From positions 5,289,157 through 5,353,156 of the forward strand of contig CM040449.1 in NCBI GenBank assembly GCA_022749755.1: a DNA stretch of 64,000 bases, read 5' to 3'. The notes under the pieces were generated by a model. The model saw only the letters and a list, made by a program, of their open reading frames with translations, was not told the DNA's origin and ran no database searches. Positions 37,761 through 49,548 of this stretch are shown one piece after another; the first letter of the stretch is position 1, and the number at the start of each line of letters is the position of its first letter. The position numbers were made by a program, and so were the translations under genes. The stretch comes from Azadirachta indica. Its lineage: Eukaryota > Streptophyta > Magnoliopsida > Sapindales > Meliaceae.

Positions 37761-38412
37761 GCAAGAGACAAAAATAAACCGAAAAAACACACTCACCGCC
37801 CACATTTACATTTGATCATCACCCATCAACAACTTCTTACAAACTCCAAGTAAACGACCTCTTCACGTAAGCTTCCACCGTCTCCGTGAATCATGACGGT
37901 GACATTGACAACCTCTCCGATTGAGGACCACAGCGTACAGGAAGAACAGAAGCACGTCATACAATACCTATGCTCATAAACAAAGCAAAGCAGAGCAAAT
38001 ATTATTATTGTCACAGTCTCTAGCCTTATCTTCTTATCTACTCTTGTTTGGCAACTAATTAATAAAACATGGAGTAAGACAAAGGGTACGCCATCTCTCC
38101 TTCCACACCCATTCTTAATCTTCCTGTTTCATTCAATCCTTCCAAACTTCGATCATTACATTTTCATATTAGCAATTAAATCAAAAACCCCAACTTACAC
38201 CAACATAATATATCATTCAAATCAAATTTAGATTATGACTACCTAACTACCCTGTCCCCTTAAGTTTAGCCTCTATCTTGCATGTTACAACTGAACTTAA
38301 CCGAGGATTTGTACATTGCTAAACCCCCAGCTTAAGTTTTAATTAAGCTATCAAACAGAATCCTTCTGATTCCGTTTTCGCTATAAGACGGTGAACAAAC
38401 TTCCTATCTTCT

Positions 38413-38895
38413 TCAATCTTCATCAGAACTTTCTGGGTTCGGATACTTGTTTAAATCAGGCTTCTCCGACAATCGAGTACTGGAATTCGATTCTGATTCT
38501 GGTGCTTGAAGAGCAGCTTGTAACGCGTCAACCCTAGCGCCAACTTCTGTTGCTTTCTTGCGTATCGAAGCCGCGGACATGTCTCGAAGATCGTCCTCTT
38601 GGAAAATCAGTTCAGGAAAATTAAGACGAGCGGAAGGGCCGCGGAGATAGAACACCGCCGTATCGTAGGCACGTGCAGCAGCTATAGGAGTGGTGTAAGA
38701 ACCGAGCCAGATTCTAGATCTCTTGTTGGGTTCTCTGATTTCGGCAACCCATTTGCCCCACTTTCTCATCCTTATCCCTTTGTACGGCTTCTCTTGTTGG
38801 TGATGTTGCTGCCTTCGCTGGCGCTTCTCTGCGCTTTTCGTTGAAGTTGAACAACACTCAGCACCTTCCATCGACATCATAGAAGAAATAATCAA
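38413..38895 (-). CDS. AP2/ERF transcription factor, DREB type with EAR-like motif
   Basis: Intronless ORF of 160 aa, with later ATGs (MMSMEG, MSMEG) near 38880-38872 that may be the real start. One AP2 domain spans residues 37-94: [39 protein letters not shown] and [10 protein letters not shown]. Val at domain position 14 and Glu at 19 are DREB-type. RSRIWLGSY with the following [19 protein letters not shown] matches the small ERF008-ERF011 group (DREB A-5, group II). The C-terminus has PDLNKYPNP, a DLNxxP EAR-type motif that usually recruits TOPLESS-type co-repressors, so a repressor is likely. Upstream, at 39043-39067, is a (TG)n run. No lesion. The exact orthologue within ERF008-011 is not resolved. 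Confidence 0.92.
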   Translation of the reverse strand: MIISSMMSMEGAECCSTSTKSAEKRQRRQQHHQQEKPYKGIRMRKWGKWVAEIREPNKRSRIWLGSYTTPIAAARAYDTAVFYLRGPSARLNFPELIFQEDDLRDMSAASIRKKATEVGARVDALQAALQAPESESNSSTRLSEKPDLNKYPNPESSDED

Positions 38896-41800
38896 AAGAA
38901 ATATGAAGATTACGGCGTTTTCTGGCTATTTCAGAAACTATAAGTTGTAGCTCATGGTGAACTGAAAACAAGAAACTCCGCTTTCGATCCAAGAAAACTC
39001 AACTCTGCCGCCGCAGAACTCACGCTTTCATTCCCTTATTCTATGTGTGTGTGTGTGTGTGTGTGTGTATATCTATATATATATTATATAATATATGGAT
39101 TAATATGAATTAATAGATACGTGTAAAAAAAATATATAAAATAAATAACAAAGGCTGTATAATAAGATATTTATATAGAAAATTGGAGAGGCAAAGAAGC
39201 ATTAGTTTCCCACTTGGCTGCTAGTCTGTCGTATGGGCACGGCCGCCACGTTGATCTTCCCTTCAAGATAAATCCAAATTTGGCCGACATAATCCATCAG
39301 CTCAGCTTTTATCTCTTTACTCTTATACATTTATACTTAAAAATTCATCGTATTTTATATGAATATAAATCTCTCTCTCAGTCTCTCTCTCAATAAGCAT
39401 GAAAGGGAAGGGCATTTATGTACATTAAGATGACTAAATCCACGTCGCGGTTTTGTGGGCATGTGAGCGCCGACGTGGATGTTACACATCCAAGTACGCA
39501 AACGAAAAGAAAGAAAACGTCCTTCCTTTGTTAAGGTTTATTTGTCTGCGACGATGTGTGTCAGCCAAAACTGAAATAACTAGATATGATAAATAGTGGC
39601 TTGGCTTGTTTTGATGGGATTGACAAGTAGATCCAAATTGTGTGAGGTAAGAGAAAGTTAGGTCGGTGCCAGTGCTAATGCTACGCTGTGGTGGAAGATT
39701 GAACGGACGGGGTTCTGAGAGCGACTTTCTTTCCGTCCACGCAATTACTACATCCCATGTAGTGGAAATAGTAAAATTTTGATTTATTGTTAGTACTACT
39801 AATATTCTTTACTAATCATCTCGTCTTATTACTTTTTTAAGAGTGGGATCATAATTCAAAAATTGTTAGTGCCTAAACCATGATTTTGTACACGTGTCTT
39901 TTCTGTAGTGGGTTGCCGATTAGTAATTGGTAGAAATATCAGTTTCATAATTGACATAAATTATTATTATTATTATTATGTTTGATTATTATTGACTTAC
40001 GCCAGATAGAAATTGCTTGAATACAAAATTCTCCACCGTCTAAATGACAAAACCATAAAAATAAATAGTGGAATCAATTACTTTGAATATAAAATTCATT
40101 TTCCCTACAGCACAACTTTTCAAGGTCGTGAGTCATGTTACCAAATGGCACCCTATCACCTTTCTTTTCTCATTTTTTTTTCTTTTATTTCTATTTTCGA
40201 TTTTCTTGACCTGACAAAATTGTGACAAGAGAGAAACACAGAGCTATACAGCTACAAGATTTCCCTTTTTATCTGTGTTTTCGCTCCATTAAAACAAAGT
40301 CATTTAATGATCGATGGATCTTTACTTCGAGAGTAAGATGAAATGTTAAAAGAGATTTTAGATCAGAGGGTTGGTTGTGTGGGAAAAAAAGACGTAAATT
40401 CTAATGAAGGAAAGAGGCGGTTTTGGTTGTCGAGTATGAAAACTGGGGGCTGGCGGGAGGTTGTCATCAAATAGGCTAATAAATAATTGACCGATTACTA
40501 AAAGAATAGTGCACTCCGACAGCATCCCCTGCTCCCTCCCAGCCCAAAAGCAGTACAAATTGTAATGATTAAAAATTATGATCGAAAAAAAAAAAAAGAA
40601 AAAAAAAGGAGGATCGTCCCTTGGAGGGGCAGAGCAGAACGTGCGGGCTTTTGCACAACTGTCCAACTTGGAGATTCAGTCGGCAATAATGACAACACAC
40701 CACACCCCAACAAATTTAATTACATTAATATTCTTCAAACCCACTCCATTTACAGTTTTGGCAGTTTTCCAATTTGATCACCCAAGACAAATCTGTGTGG
40801 CCAGTGGATACAACTACCAGATAGTAATTTTGGGCATATTCCTTTTATAGGCTTTTTCCTGTTTACCTATGATCAATACCAAGGGATCATTCCTGGCAAA
40901 AGTCTCATTCTTATGCTTAACTTCGAAAATAATACTTAATCTTGTCCAGCGTACCGAAAAACTCGGCATGATGCACACATACTATGCACCAAATCTTGAA
41001 CTTCTGACTGTTGGTCAATCACAAGATAATTCAATCTGGAGATATATAACCTTTAAGCCACACTTCGAAACAAAATTATGATTATGGCTTTCAAATCTCA
41101 TTCTCAATCACAGTACTAACCACATACCTCACACAAGCAGGAATTTTCGTTGTTATTACATCATTTCTCCACTTCTGCATTAAATTCACAGCAAGACTTA
41201 GACCATGACATGACCAAAACTCTGTTTCAAGCAGATTCACTGAACCATTGAACCTTACCTCCAGATGGTCAATCATCATCAGTAATCTCCACTAAAATGA
41301 AAAGGACCTCAGCTGGCCAGGGACCATGAATTCCCATGACTGATGCTTCTTAAGGTGCATTCTGCCACTTCAAAATCTGCCGACTCATTTTTTCAAAGAT
41401 CACAAGTTTTTTTCATGACATTCTAGTGATACAAGCCACATCATGTAGATTAAAGAACTATCTAGAATAAGGAACACAACATTTCTAATGCACGAAATTT
41501 CCTTATGATGTTTTCGACTCAGCAAGGAACCTAGACATGAAACTTCACATGAATGACTTCACATTAGATACATATCCCAAAGCTATTTCTCTAAACCCGT
41601 TCTTCTAAAACTTCATCACTAAGTAGTATATTCTATCTTATTGAATTCCGCTTTAGTTTCTCTTGTATGCTTAAGAGGACAAATTTTACTGAAAGCAGTT
41701 AATATAAGTTAATCAACAATAACCATCATGGATGCTTGCATTACAGAACAATGAGCAGACAGAGATTCGTCAAACATGTAAATTACGTTACCATCACTTA

Positions 41801-43275
41801 ACTTGCAGCAACTGAATGTCTGAACCTTAGCATTCCATGAAAATCACCTAAGATACTTAAAGCACAAAATAGCCAGAGGATATAAGTTACAGCTTTACAT
41901 AATTAAACTACAATTAAACTCTAGTGCACATAGCTGATGGTTTTATAACACAACAAATGACCTAGACTGAATTCCCGGAGGAGCTCAAATAGCCTAGTAG
42001 CAACTAGAATGGTCCACATCAGTCTCACTGCTTCACCTACAGTGGACAAAAAATTATGCTTATACGACTGTTGAATAGCTCTAATACAAAGCCAAGGTAA
42101 GGATCAGCTATTGCAATGACAACCATACAAGGTCTGACAAGTTTTTAATCAAATTTAAAGGCATGATCTGTCTTGAAGCCCAAATCGGAGGTAATCCAAA
42201 GACATTATTTGGATAATTCTTAGTTCAGCTTTCGTTTGGCCACAATGCTATAAACCTCATTTGGTCTACCAAACACCTCCAACAATGGTACATGAGCTCC
42301 TTAACAGTGACCTTGTTGCAGATTATCAGAACCACAGCTAATGCTAAACTCAAGTGCTTCTCTAAGCGGGGAAAGGTGATACAGCATATTACTCTTACTA
42401 GGAACAGATATTTTGATAAATAAGTAAAGCCATACAGAGAGATTAAAGACAGTCCTTAATCTTGTCATTGCTCCTCATGTCCTGTTCTTCTCAATTTTTA
42501 AAATCAGCCTTAAACATTGTCATAATTTATCCATTGCTCATTTTGACACCCTGCAAATTGCCTGCAGATGCTGGTTAATAGGACTGATTTACCTGATTTG
42601 CACACAATCAATAGAAAAAACAAGGTACAGCATGCAAAACAAAAACATGCACAACAGTGCACATACAACAACAATCTGAGCAGGGTTTCGAGGGCAAGGT
42701 AACATGTGTTCCACCCAATTCACATAGATATGCACTACTTGTACTAGAAAAATGAAATTTGGGTGAATGTTAACTTTAGAGGACGCAAATTTTAATCAAT
42801 TTTTAATCAAAACTAAAAGATGACATGTAGATGAATAAGCAAAAAGCATCTATCAAGATGACAGTTGAAATAGAAAACATATATGGATGGATCTAAATGT
42901 TTTACTATTCTCATCAGTAACTAGTACAAACACAACACAGGATACTATTTTAACTATACGCTAAAAGAGGAAACATATGGAGACTCATTGGGAGAAATAT
43001 ACCCTTTTTGTATATCTTAAGGCCACAAGCGTCAGCTTCCAGAATTTGATGGCAACAAGGACCCCATACAAGGATGTTGACTCTCAAATGGATGAATTCA
43101 TTCATGATCCTGTTTCAAAAACAAACCAAACTATCAACCATCTATGTCCTCAGATCATTCACTTCCCATATTCATTTTCTCAATGCAAAATCAATAAGTT
43201 TGCAAACCATCCAAGAGAGAAAACCAATGCCCCAAAAATTAACATGCCTTCCGTAACTAACTATATTTGCTTATA
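38896..43275. other. Intergenic: ERF promoter to 3' flank of the NYN gene
   Basis: No gene is supported. It contains a (TG)n/(TA)n block at 39043-39105, an (ATT)n run at 39961-39979 and an A-rich stretch at 40586-40608. Positions 41000-43275 are less AT-skewed, but the ORFs there are short and without domains. Non-coding or 3'UTR exons of the NYN gene cannot be excluded. Confidence 0.45.
39043..39067. repeat. (TG)n microsatellite upstream of the ERF gene
   Basis: About 12 TG units followed by TATATA-rich DNA, 150-170 bp upstream of the ERF coding start. The block lies within the likely promoter. Confidence 0.9.
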
Positions 43276-44523
43276 TCAAAAATAACCATAGTTCTCTTCA
43301 ATTTCCTCATCCTTCAACAAGTAATCTCCACCCACTTCCTCAATCATCCAATCTTCCTCCTCCTCTCCCCCTTCTGAAAACACTGAGATCCTCACACCAC
43401 CAAACTCAGTCCTCTCAGCAACAGGTTCATTAACCACACTATCCAAATTACTCTCACCATGAAGACCAACTCCCCCATCAAACTTAGTGACCGAAAACAA
43501 ATCACTGTTGTCCCTCTCAAACTGCTCACTTCTCCTTCTCCTAGGCACCAAATCCTTCTCAGACAACTCCCCGTTCTCCACCCCAATCCACGGCACCCAC
43601 AAATCCGCGTGCTGCCCCAGTCCTCCATTTGAATCCCCTACTACAACCGTTCCTAAATTTGCCTCTTTTGCTTTTCTTAACATTTCTTTAAAATCCTTAT
43701 CATCCGACACCAAAACCATCCAGTCAATCCCGCTACTCATCGAATGTTGCATCTGTCTCTTCAACGCCCAATCCGCAGCCTGTGGTTTATCCTTCACCGT
43801 CCTAACAAATACTCCGGCTCTCCTCAGCTCCGAACCCAATCCATAACCAATTTTCGGCCTTAACAAATTCCTCGCTGTTTCGTTGTACTTCTCATTTCCA
43901 TTTATATACCTTTCTTTATATTTCTGTCTCTTTTTTCCTTTCAGCGACCTCATCCGATTCAACTTTTTTTGCCGCTCCCGCTCATGTAACTGTTTAAAGT
44001 GCTTTTTCAAATCAAGACTGGTCTTACATTTGCGTCCACAGACGCCGCAAACATAAGGATGAGCTGGAAAAACCTGGCCTCTGCGTTCAAGAATGTCTAA
44101 TTGCTTGCGCTCACGGCGCTCCTCGATAACCCATTGAGGTAGGTGAATAAACGCGTGACGATTGGCGTAAGCCGACATGTCCGTAACGTCCCCGAACTTT
44201 TCAGCTACCCTTCTCAACGACATGGCGGCATCATATGGCGGTCCGCGGGGAGGCTTGTTATCCAGGTCCCAGAGAACCACCACTTTATTGTGCTGCTTTT
44301 GCGTGTAAATTCCCTGCTTGTTTCTCACCATATCGATTTCGAAAGTCGCCGCGTGTCCCGATGAGCTGGCTTTGATGCAACATTGTGAGGATTTCTGAGC
44401 AAGTTTAGTTTTGAATGTAATGGGGAATTTATGAATTACAAGAGATTTGGAAAAATGGAGGTCTGTTTTCCGACTTAGGGGTTTTAGAGTGAGAGAGTCT
44501 AGCGAGTTGTAGAGAGAGTTCAT
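43276..44523 (-). CDS. NYN-domain protein with C2H2 zinc finger, probably plastid-targeted
   Basis: Single-exon ORF of 415 aa. Residues 1-50 are Ser/Lys/Leu-rich with almost no acids (MNSLYNSLDSLTLKPLSRKT), like a chloroplast transit peptide. From about 81 comes a NYN (PIN-like) fold: KVVVLWDLDNKPPRGPPYDA, with the first acidic site at D86/D88. The second acidic cluster, MVLVSDDKDFKEML (D274, D275, D277), sits with GTVVVGDS and ADLWVPW near 291-312. Between the two halves, a C2H2 finger at 159-180 (C-x2-C-x12-H-x4-H) is followed by a very basic stretch of about 30 residues. NYN proteins are often metal-dependent RNases, so an organellar RNA role is plausible but unproven. The C-terminus is acidic (EGGEEEEDW). 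The start is well placed, and the reading frame is intact. Confidence 0.87.
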   Translation of the reverse strand: MNSLYNSLDSLTLKPLSRKTDLHFSKSLVIHKFPITFKTKLAQKSSQCCIKASSSGHAATFEIDMVRNKQGIYTQKQHNKVVVLWDLDNKPPRGPPYDAAMSLRRVAEKFGDVTDMSAYANRHAFIHLPQWVIEERRERKQLDILERRGQVFPAHPYVCGVCGRKCKTSLDLKKHFKQLHERERQKKLNRMRSLKGKKRQKYKERYINGNEKYNETARNLLRPKIGYGLGSELRRAGVFVRTVKDKPQAADWALKRQMQHSMSSGIDWMVLVSDDKDFKEMLRKAKEANLGTVVVGDSNGGLGQHADLWVPWIGVENGELSEKDLVPRRRRSEQFERDNSDLFSVTKFDGGVGLHGESNLDSVVNEPVAERTEFGGVRISVFSEGGEEEEDWMIEEVGGDYLLKDEEIEENYGYF

Positions 44524-45110
44524 CCTTCACTTCGTTAGTGAGTCGGGGGAGAGATTTTTGGATAAGGCGGTTACAGTCTTCACTCTTCATGGTCGTAGAT
44601 TCTATTATCCGGTGATCCGCTTTGGATCTTAATGGGCCTATTCAATTGGATCAGCCAACTTAGCTGAATTGGGCTTCCTTAAAGCCCACCAAAAAAAGGT
44701 GATTTTGGAAAATTCGTAAACAACTAAGATCTTATCTTATGAGTTTGACATTGAATTTTCTTAAAAAGATATCCAAGAAACTTTAAAGGCAATAATAGTC
44801 ATAATCAGGTCGCCAAATGTTTTAGAATCATACTGTTGTATAAATCTATTTACTTTAATTAATCTTGAAAATGATGTGAAACTATAATGAATTCACGCAA
44901 CTTTTTCTCAAGTTTATGATGAAATCTTCTTTTATAATTTTGTGCTTGTGAATAATTTTCTTGAAAAGAATTCTTCAACGATCATGTGCAATTTATGCTA
45001 AAGACGCACGTCATTTTTTAACACATACTTGTACGAAAATAATGTGAATTATGTATATTATTAGTATGCGATGAACATAGGAACAGTAGTTTTTGCAATA
45101 CCCAAAAAAA

Positions 45111-45151
<41 letters not shown>

Positions 45152-47660
45152 CCAATTATTCTTTGTTCTGGAAAATATATTACCAACGGTAAAAGGAAAT
45201 CAGATCATTTAGATAAGGTTTTAGTTCAAAATGTGAGATAAGGAGGTGCTATCCTCGTAACCCATAAATAAATAAATAAATAAATTTTGTTTATAAGCTG
45301 AGGAATATTGATCATATTATCTTTAAGAAAGACTTCCAACTTTGCAAGTCCTGAGTTTTGAAATGTGTGCCAATTTAGTATTTTCTGTGGCTGTAAGATT
45401 TGATGATTCAAACTTTTGTCGCCCGGGGGGCTTCTATGCTGCTGTGCGGTGTGAATTGTGATAGCCATTATTTATAGCTCTGAGGATATCCCCACCCACA
45501 ATTACAAATTTTCAAAGCAAAGCGATTTTTTGAAAATACTCTGCTAAAGCACAAACTGCTACTCTACGCTGTCGCTGATGCAATTCCAACGTCTGGGAAC
45601 ATGTCAAATGTGAATATTGTTATTCCCAAGTCCAAAATTATCCTGTCAATAGGAGGAATAGGCAACTGCAACTGCAACTGCATGGCCAATCATTTCTTGT
45701 GAGAACTCCTGTCTGCAGTAAAAGAGACAAATGTGATGAACGAGCTATTACTTAAATGGCTTTGTCCACTACTATTTTCTGCCCAAATAATTAGTAAAAG
45801 GTTATATTTGCAGGTGAAGGTGATAATCCTCATGCTAACTTTCTTCTTTTTGCTCTTTCTTTCACTTTCTTCTTTGATCTTTTCCTTTATAAAAAGAAAA
45901 AAAATCCTCTTTGTCTTTTTTTTGTTTATAACATTTTTAGGCTTTGGCTTTGGCGAGATAACATAGATATTGTTTCAATGTTAACCTTTCTTCTTTCTCT
46001 TTAATGATGTCTCCTTGAATCATGGCAATTATCCAAAGAATTATTATATCCAACTTTCATCAACTCCTACCAAACAAGATAATTATAAATCATTTTTGAT
46101 GATTGCTCTCAGTGTTTTCCAATTGATTTCAGGGGATGAATGACAATGAATTAAGCAAATGAAGTCTTCTGGTCTTCGGCTCGGCGGGGCGGGGCTTCTC
46201 TTGCTGAAATAATATTTGAGTTTGGACCCTTCCAAAATTTATTTAAAATAAAAAGTACCTTTCATCTTTCAACTTTCATTTCCCATCTAATCAAACTTCC
46301 CCTCTTTCCTATCTTTTTGTTTTTGGAGTCGTTGTTAACTTTTTAACTATTGCAAAACTCTTTCATTTTGTTTTATTGTGTAAAAATTTAGATCAAAAAG
46401 AGAATTTTAGTTTATTTTATTGATATGTAACCTCGAAACTTTTTTTTGGAAAAAAGGATGTCTATGCTCCATTTTCGGGAAAAATGAAGTAAGCCCATGT
46501 AAATCACGAGTTAGTGGTGTATAGTAATCGCCATAAAATTATCAAAATGATAACATAAAAAAATAGCAATCAAATAAATTAATCCAGATGCCTCAATATT
46601 TAAAAGAATCGATGCCACACCCAAAAAAATCCAAGAAATAAAAAAAAAAATTATAAGAATTGAAGACCCCACATGCACCCCAAACCCCAAATTAGGTTTG
46701 GCAAATTAGGGGTGCCCCTCCAATGTGTCTAGGCATAGTTAGCCTTTTGTTGTTGAGCAAAACCTAGATTCAGATCCCAAATGAGACAAATTTTCAATAT
46801 GAAGCGAACATATATTCCTTCTAGTTACAGGCAGTGTTTGGTGATGGAAAGCGAAGCAAAGCAAAAGCAAAAGCAAAAGCAAACCTTAATTAAGAAACAA
46901 ATATATATGGTTTAAACGAATATTGTATGAGAGATTTTGTTTTCATTTCGGTTGATTGAATTGAATTGAATCGAATCATTAGCACCAAAGTTGATTAGAT
47001 GATGTCAACAACATAGGATTAACTGCCAGTCAGACAAAAAACTACCAAACTCGTACTACAATAAATTTTATGTTCCTCTGTTTGAATTCATGTCACTTTT
47101 TTTTAACTTTTTACCAGTCTCCGTATTGTCTCCTCCGAAATTCCAATTGTCAGACAAGTAAAATACGGAAAAGATTGAAAGTCCACCATTAGAATTTCAC
47201 CTTTGTCCTTCTAGAAGTGCTTATGCCTACATTGTTCCATACACGAACACAAACTCAAGTTAACATTAACGACATCTCTCCTCTTTCTTCTGAGAACAAA
47301 AACAAAAATGAATCAACTAACGCGTTTTTTTAAGAGGAAAAGCTGTCGGTTTAGTACTATTAATTAAAACAATGTACTATAAAGGAAACGTTAACGCCAT
47401 ATCTCTCAGGGAATTAATCCCTTTGATTCTATACTCTTTTTGTTTACACGATATCACTCCTTTCTTTCTTGAACCGGTCTTAGTCCACGCCTGCCTGCCT
47501 TCCTGTCCTCCGCTTCTCCTTCCTTATATGCCTTCCCTTCTTCTTTTCCTTTTTCTTTACAAAATTATTCTCCAAAAACCACTTGATTAACCCATATAAA
47601 AAAAAAAAAATACTATATAAATACGAACAAGATACAGACAAGTCAGATTGACAAGACGAG
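44524..47660. other. Divergent intergenic region between NYN and SPRY genes
   Basis: Upstream DNA shared by two divergently transcribed genes. Contains a (TA)n run at 45118-45150, a GCAAAA repeat near 46855-46882 and several T runs. The ORFs at 45226-45468 (-) and 45733-45966 (+) have no recognisable features. Confidence 0.5.
45118..45150. repeat. (TA)n microsatellite
   Basis: Alternating TA preceded by GTGTGTG. Confidence 0.9.
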
Positions 47661-49548
47661 ATGCTTGAATTTGTACATGTTATACTTGTGGTGTTTTCTG
47701 TAGGAGGTCTTACAATGCTTTTGTTGGTGTTTATTTGGCGATGGTGTTGCTATAGGCAGCGTAAGGATTTTGTTGATGAGAACCAGACCAGACCCGAGAC
47801 TCTGCAAACTGGGATTGCACAACTTCACCAAGCCACTCTGCATAATCATCTTGACTTAGTAGACAGCAAGAGACGAGGGAATTACTATGTTTTCAGACGT
47901 GGGGCTTCGACGAAACCTTTGTTCAACTGGGCTGATCATCCCGCACTTGTTACAGATGCAGTCGAAAATGGATGGTCTAGATTTGGTTTCACAAGCTATA
48001 TGACATCTTCATCAACCCGATCAAGCCTGTTAGGCATATGTGCGGTTGGCGATTATGGAAGAGAAACGCAAGCAGATATAAGCTGGGAAGTATGTCAAGG
48101 ATCAGCAGATTTCATGCAAAAAATAAGGCTGAATTCAGGGTTAAAGAAGGTCAATGTAAACAGTCCTCCTATGTCTGCTGCTTCTGTTATTAGAACAGCT
48201 TTACCTTTGCCGGGGCCTCCTTTGGGGAATTCTGCTTTTCCTCAAGAGGCCTATTTTGAAATCACAATTTTGTATTCTCGGGATGATCAAGAATCAGTCG
48301 GAAAGGTTGGGGAAGGTGAGAAGACCAAACTCATCCAAGAAAATTCTAATGCAAATGCAAATTCAGAATCCTTAGTCCATGTTACCAGCACTCATAGGAT
48401 TAACAAGATTGAAGAATTGAAGCTTGCTAGTAAAGACGAAGGCAAAGGTGAAGTAGTAATGTTGTCGTTGGGGCTCACTCCGGGTGGCTCTGTTCCTTTG
48501 AGACTACCCGGAAGTTATCCTGGATCAATCGGATTCAACTCCGATGGCTCTGTTTATCTTGAAGGTAAAGTCTTCTACCTTTTTGTCTTCTTTATTTATT
48601 TATTTATTTATAATTTTTATAACTAAAGATAGAATTTTAATTTAAGAAAGTGGACTCAAGTCTATAAGTGAAACAAAAATTACAATTTTATTCTCAGCAT
48701 TAGCATTGGCAGTGGAAACCCACTAATGAATAAGTCTCTCCCGCCAAAAGGTGTCCAACATTGGTGAAAGATAATGAAAAGGGGCCCACTATGTGACATG
48801 GTCATACCTTAGAATAGAGAAATATTATTTATCCATGTATTAAGCCTGCCTTCAATGTATATAAAGTAGGTAATGGAGCTGTTGACCCGAAATATAGTTA
48901 AGGTCATTTAAAATATTGCTGTATTATTTGTATAACTAAATTTTTAAACAGTTTAGTTCAGCGTTCTTAGTGCTCAAGTGACTTCTTTATCGTGGTACGA
49001 AAATTTATTTATGAAAATGAACACATGCTTCCTTTACTTCAGGTATTAAACTTGTTTTCGAATCCGAGAAAGCAGAATGGGGAAAAAAAGATAAGGTGAT
49101 AGGATGTGGGTTTGATCCAAGGCAAAAGAAGGTGTTTTTCACAGTAGATTCGGAGCTGGTGCATGTGATAAATTGCAAGTGTGAGGAATTTGGAACTCCC
49201 CTTTATCCAACTATAGCAGCAAATAATGATGTTTTAGTACTTGTTAACTTTGGACAAAGTGCTTTCACATATACACCAGCAAATGCACAACGAACATCAA
49301 ATCCATGCTTCATTGGCCCTCTTGTAAATTCCCCTGCTGCAGCTCTAGGCTACGAGGACAGCAAAGAGCTCTTCTCTATGGGAAGAATAGACTCTCAATG
49401 GCTTAACAGATCAACAACCAAAGGTAGTCAAAATATGGGTGCTAATAATCGAACAGAGGAATTTGATGAAGAATCTGAGGCTGATTTATTTGAAATTGTC
49501 TTGGAGAATTCCGAAGAATCCCCAAACGGTGTTGTAGCTACAAGATAG
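47661..49548 (+). CDS. Membrane-anchored SPRY-domain protein
   Basis: Two exons: 47661-48564 and 49043-49548. The GT-AG intron splits a Gly codon, and the total is 469 aa. Residues 1-30 form a hydrophobic helix (FVHVILVVFSVGGLTMLLLV), followed by WRWCCYRQRK, a positive-inside stop-transfer. A single-pass membrane anchor with a cytosolic body is therefore likely. The body carries an interrupted SPRY/concanavalin-like fold: YYVFRRGASTKPLFNWADHP near the start, AYFEITIL, GEVVMLSLGLTPGG, RLPGSYPGSIGFNSDGSVYL, then exon 2 with DKVIGCGFDPRQKKVFFTVD and YPTIAANNDVLVLVNFG. Plant homologues are annotated only as SPRY-domain proteins; SPRY domains bind protein partners. A Ser/Asn-rich insert of about 70 residues splits the fold. 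The C-terminus is acidic. No lesion. Partner and pathway are unknown. Confidence 0.88.

Larger units (their letters stand above)
29528..38412. other. Gene-poor, microsatellite-rich 9-kb interval
   Basis: No protein gene is supported on either strand. The interval is very AT-rich and has many (TA)n runs (about 30250, 30494, 30790, 30922, 31430, 36837 and 37724-37760). It also has a TTCCC-type tract at about 31869-31901, an A27 run at 33811-33837 and a GCA repeat near 37500. It lies upstream of WOX4 and downstream of the ERF gene, so distal WOX4 regulatory DNA or non-coding transcripts are possible, but nothing specific is visible. Confidence 0.5.

Noticed and set aside
27541..45150. Regular (TA)n blocks as possible CRISPR-like or origin repeats
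   Set aside because: They are simple dinucleotide microsatellites without spacers, common in plant intergenic DNA.
45226..45468. 80-codon minus-strand ORF (MAITIHTAQQHRSP)
   Set aside because: A TATAAATA sequence sits directly before its ATG, so the ATG would precede any transcript start. No homology was recognised.
46680..46800. Second possible SINE-like segment with a GATTCAGATCCC B-box-like motif
   Set aside because: No convincing A box at the right spacing and no tail or duplication; chance similarity is likely.
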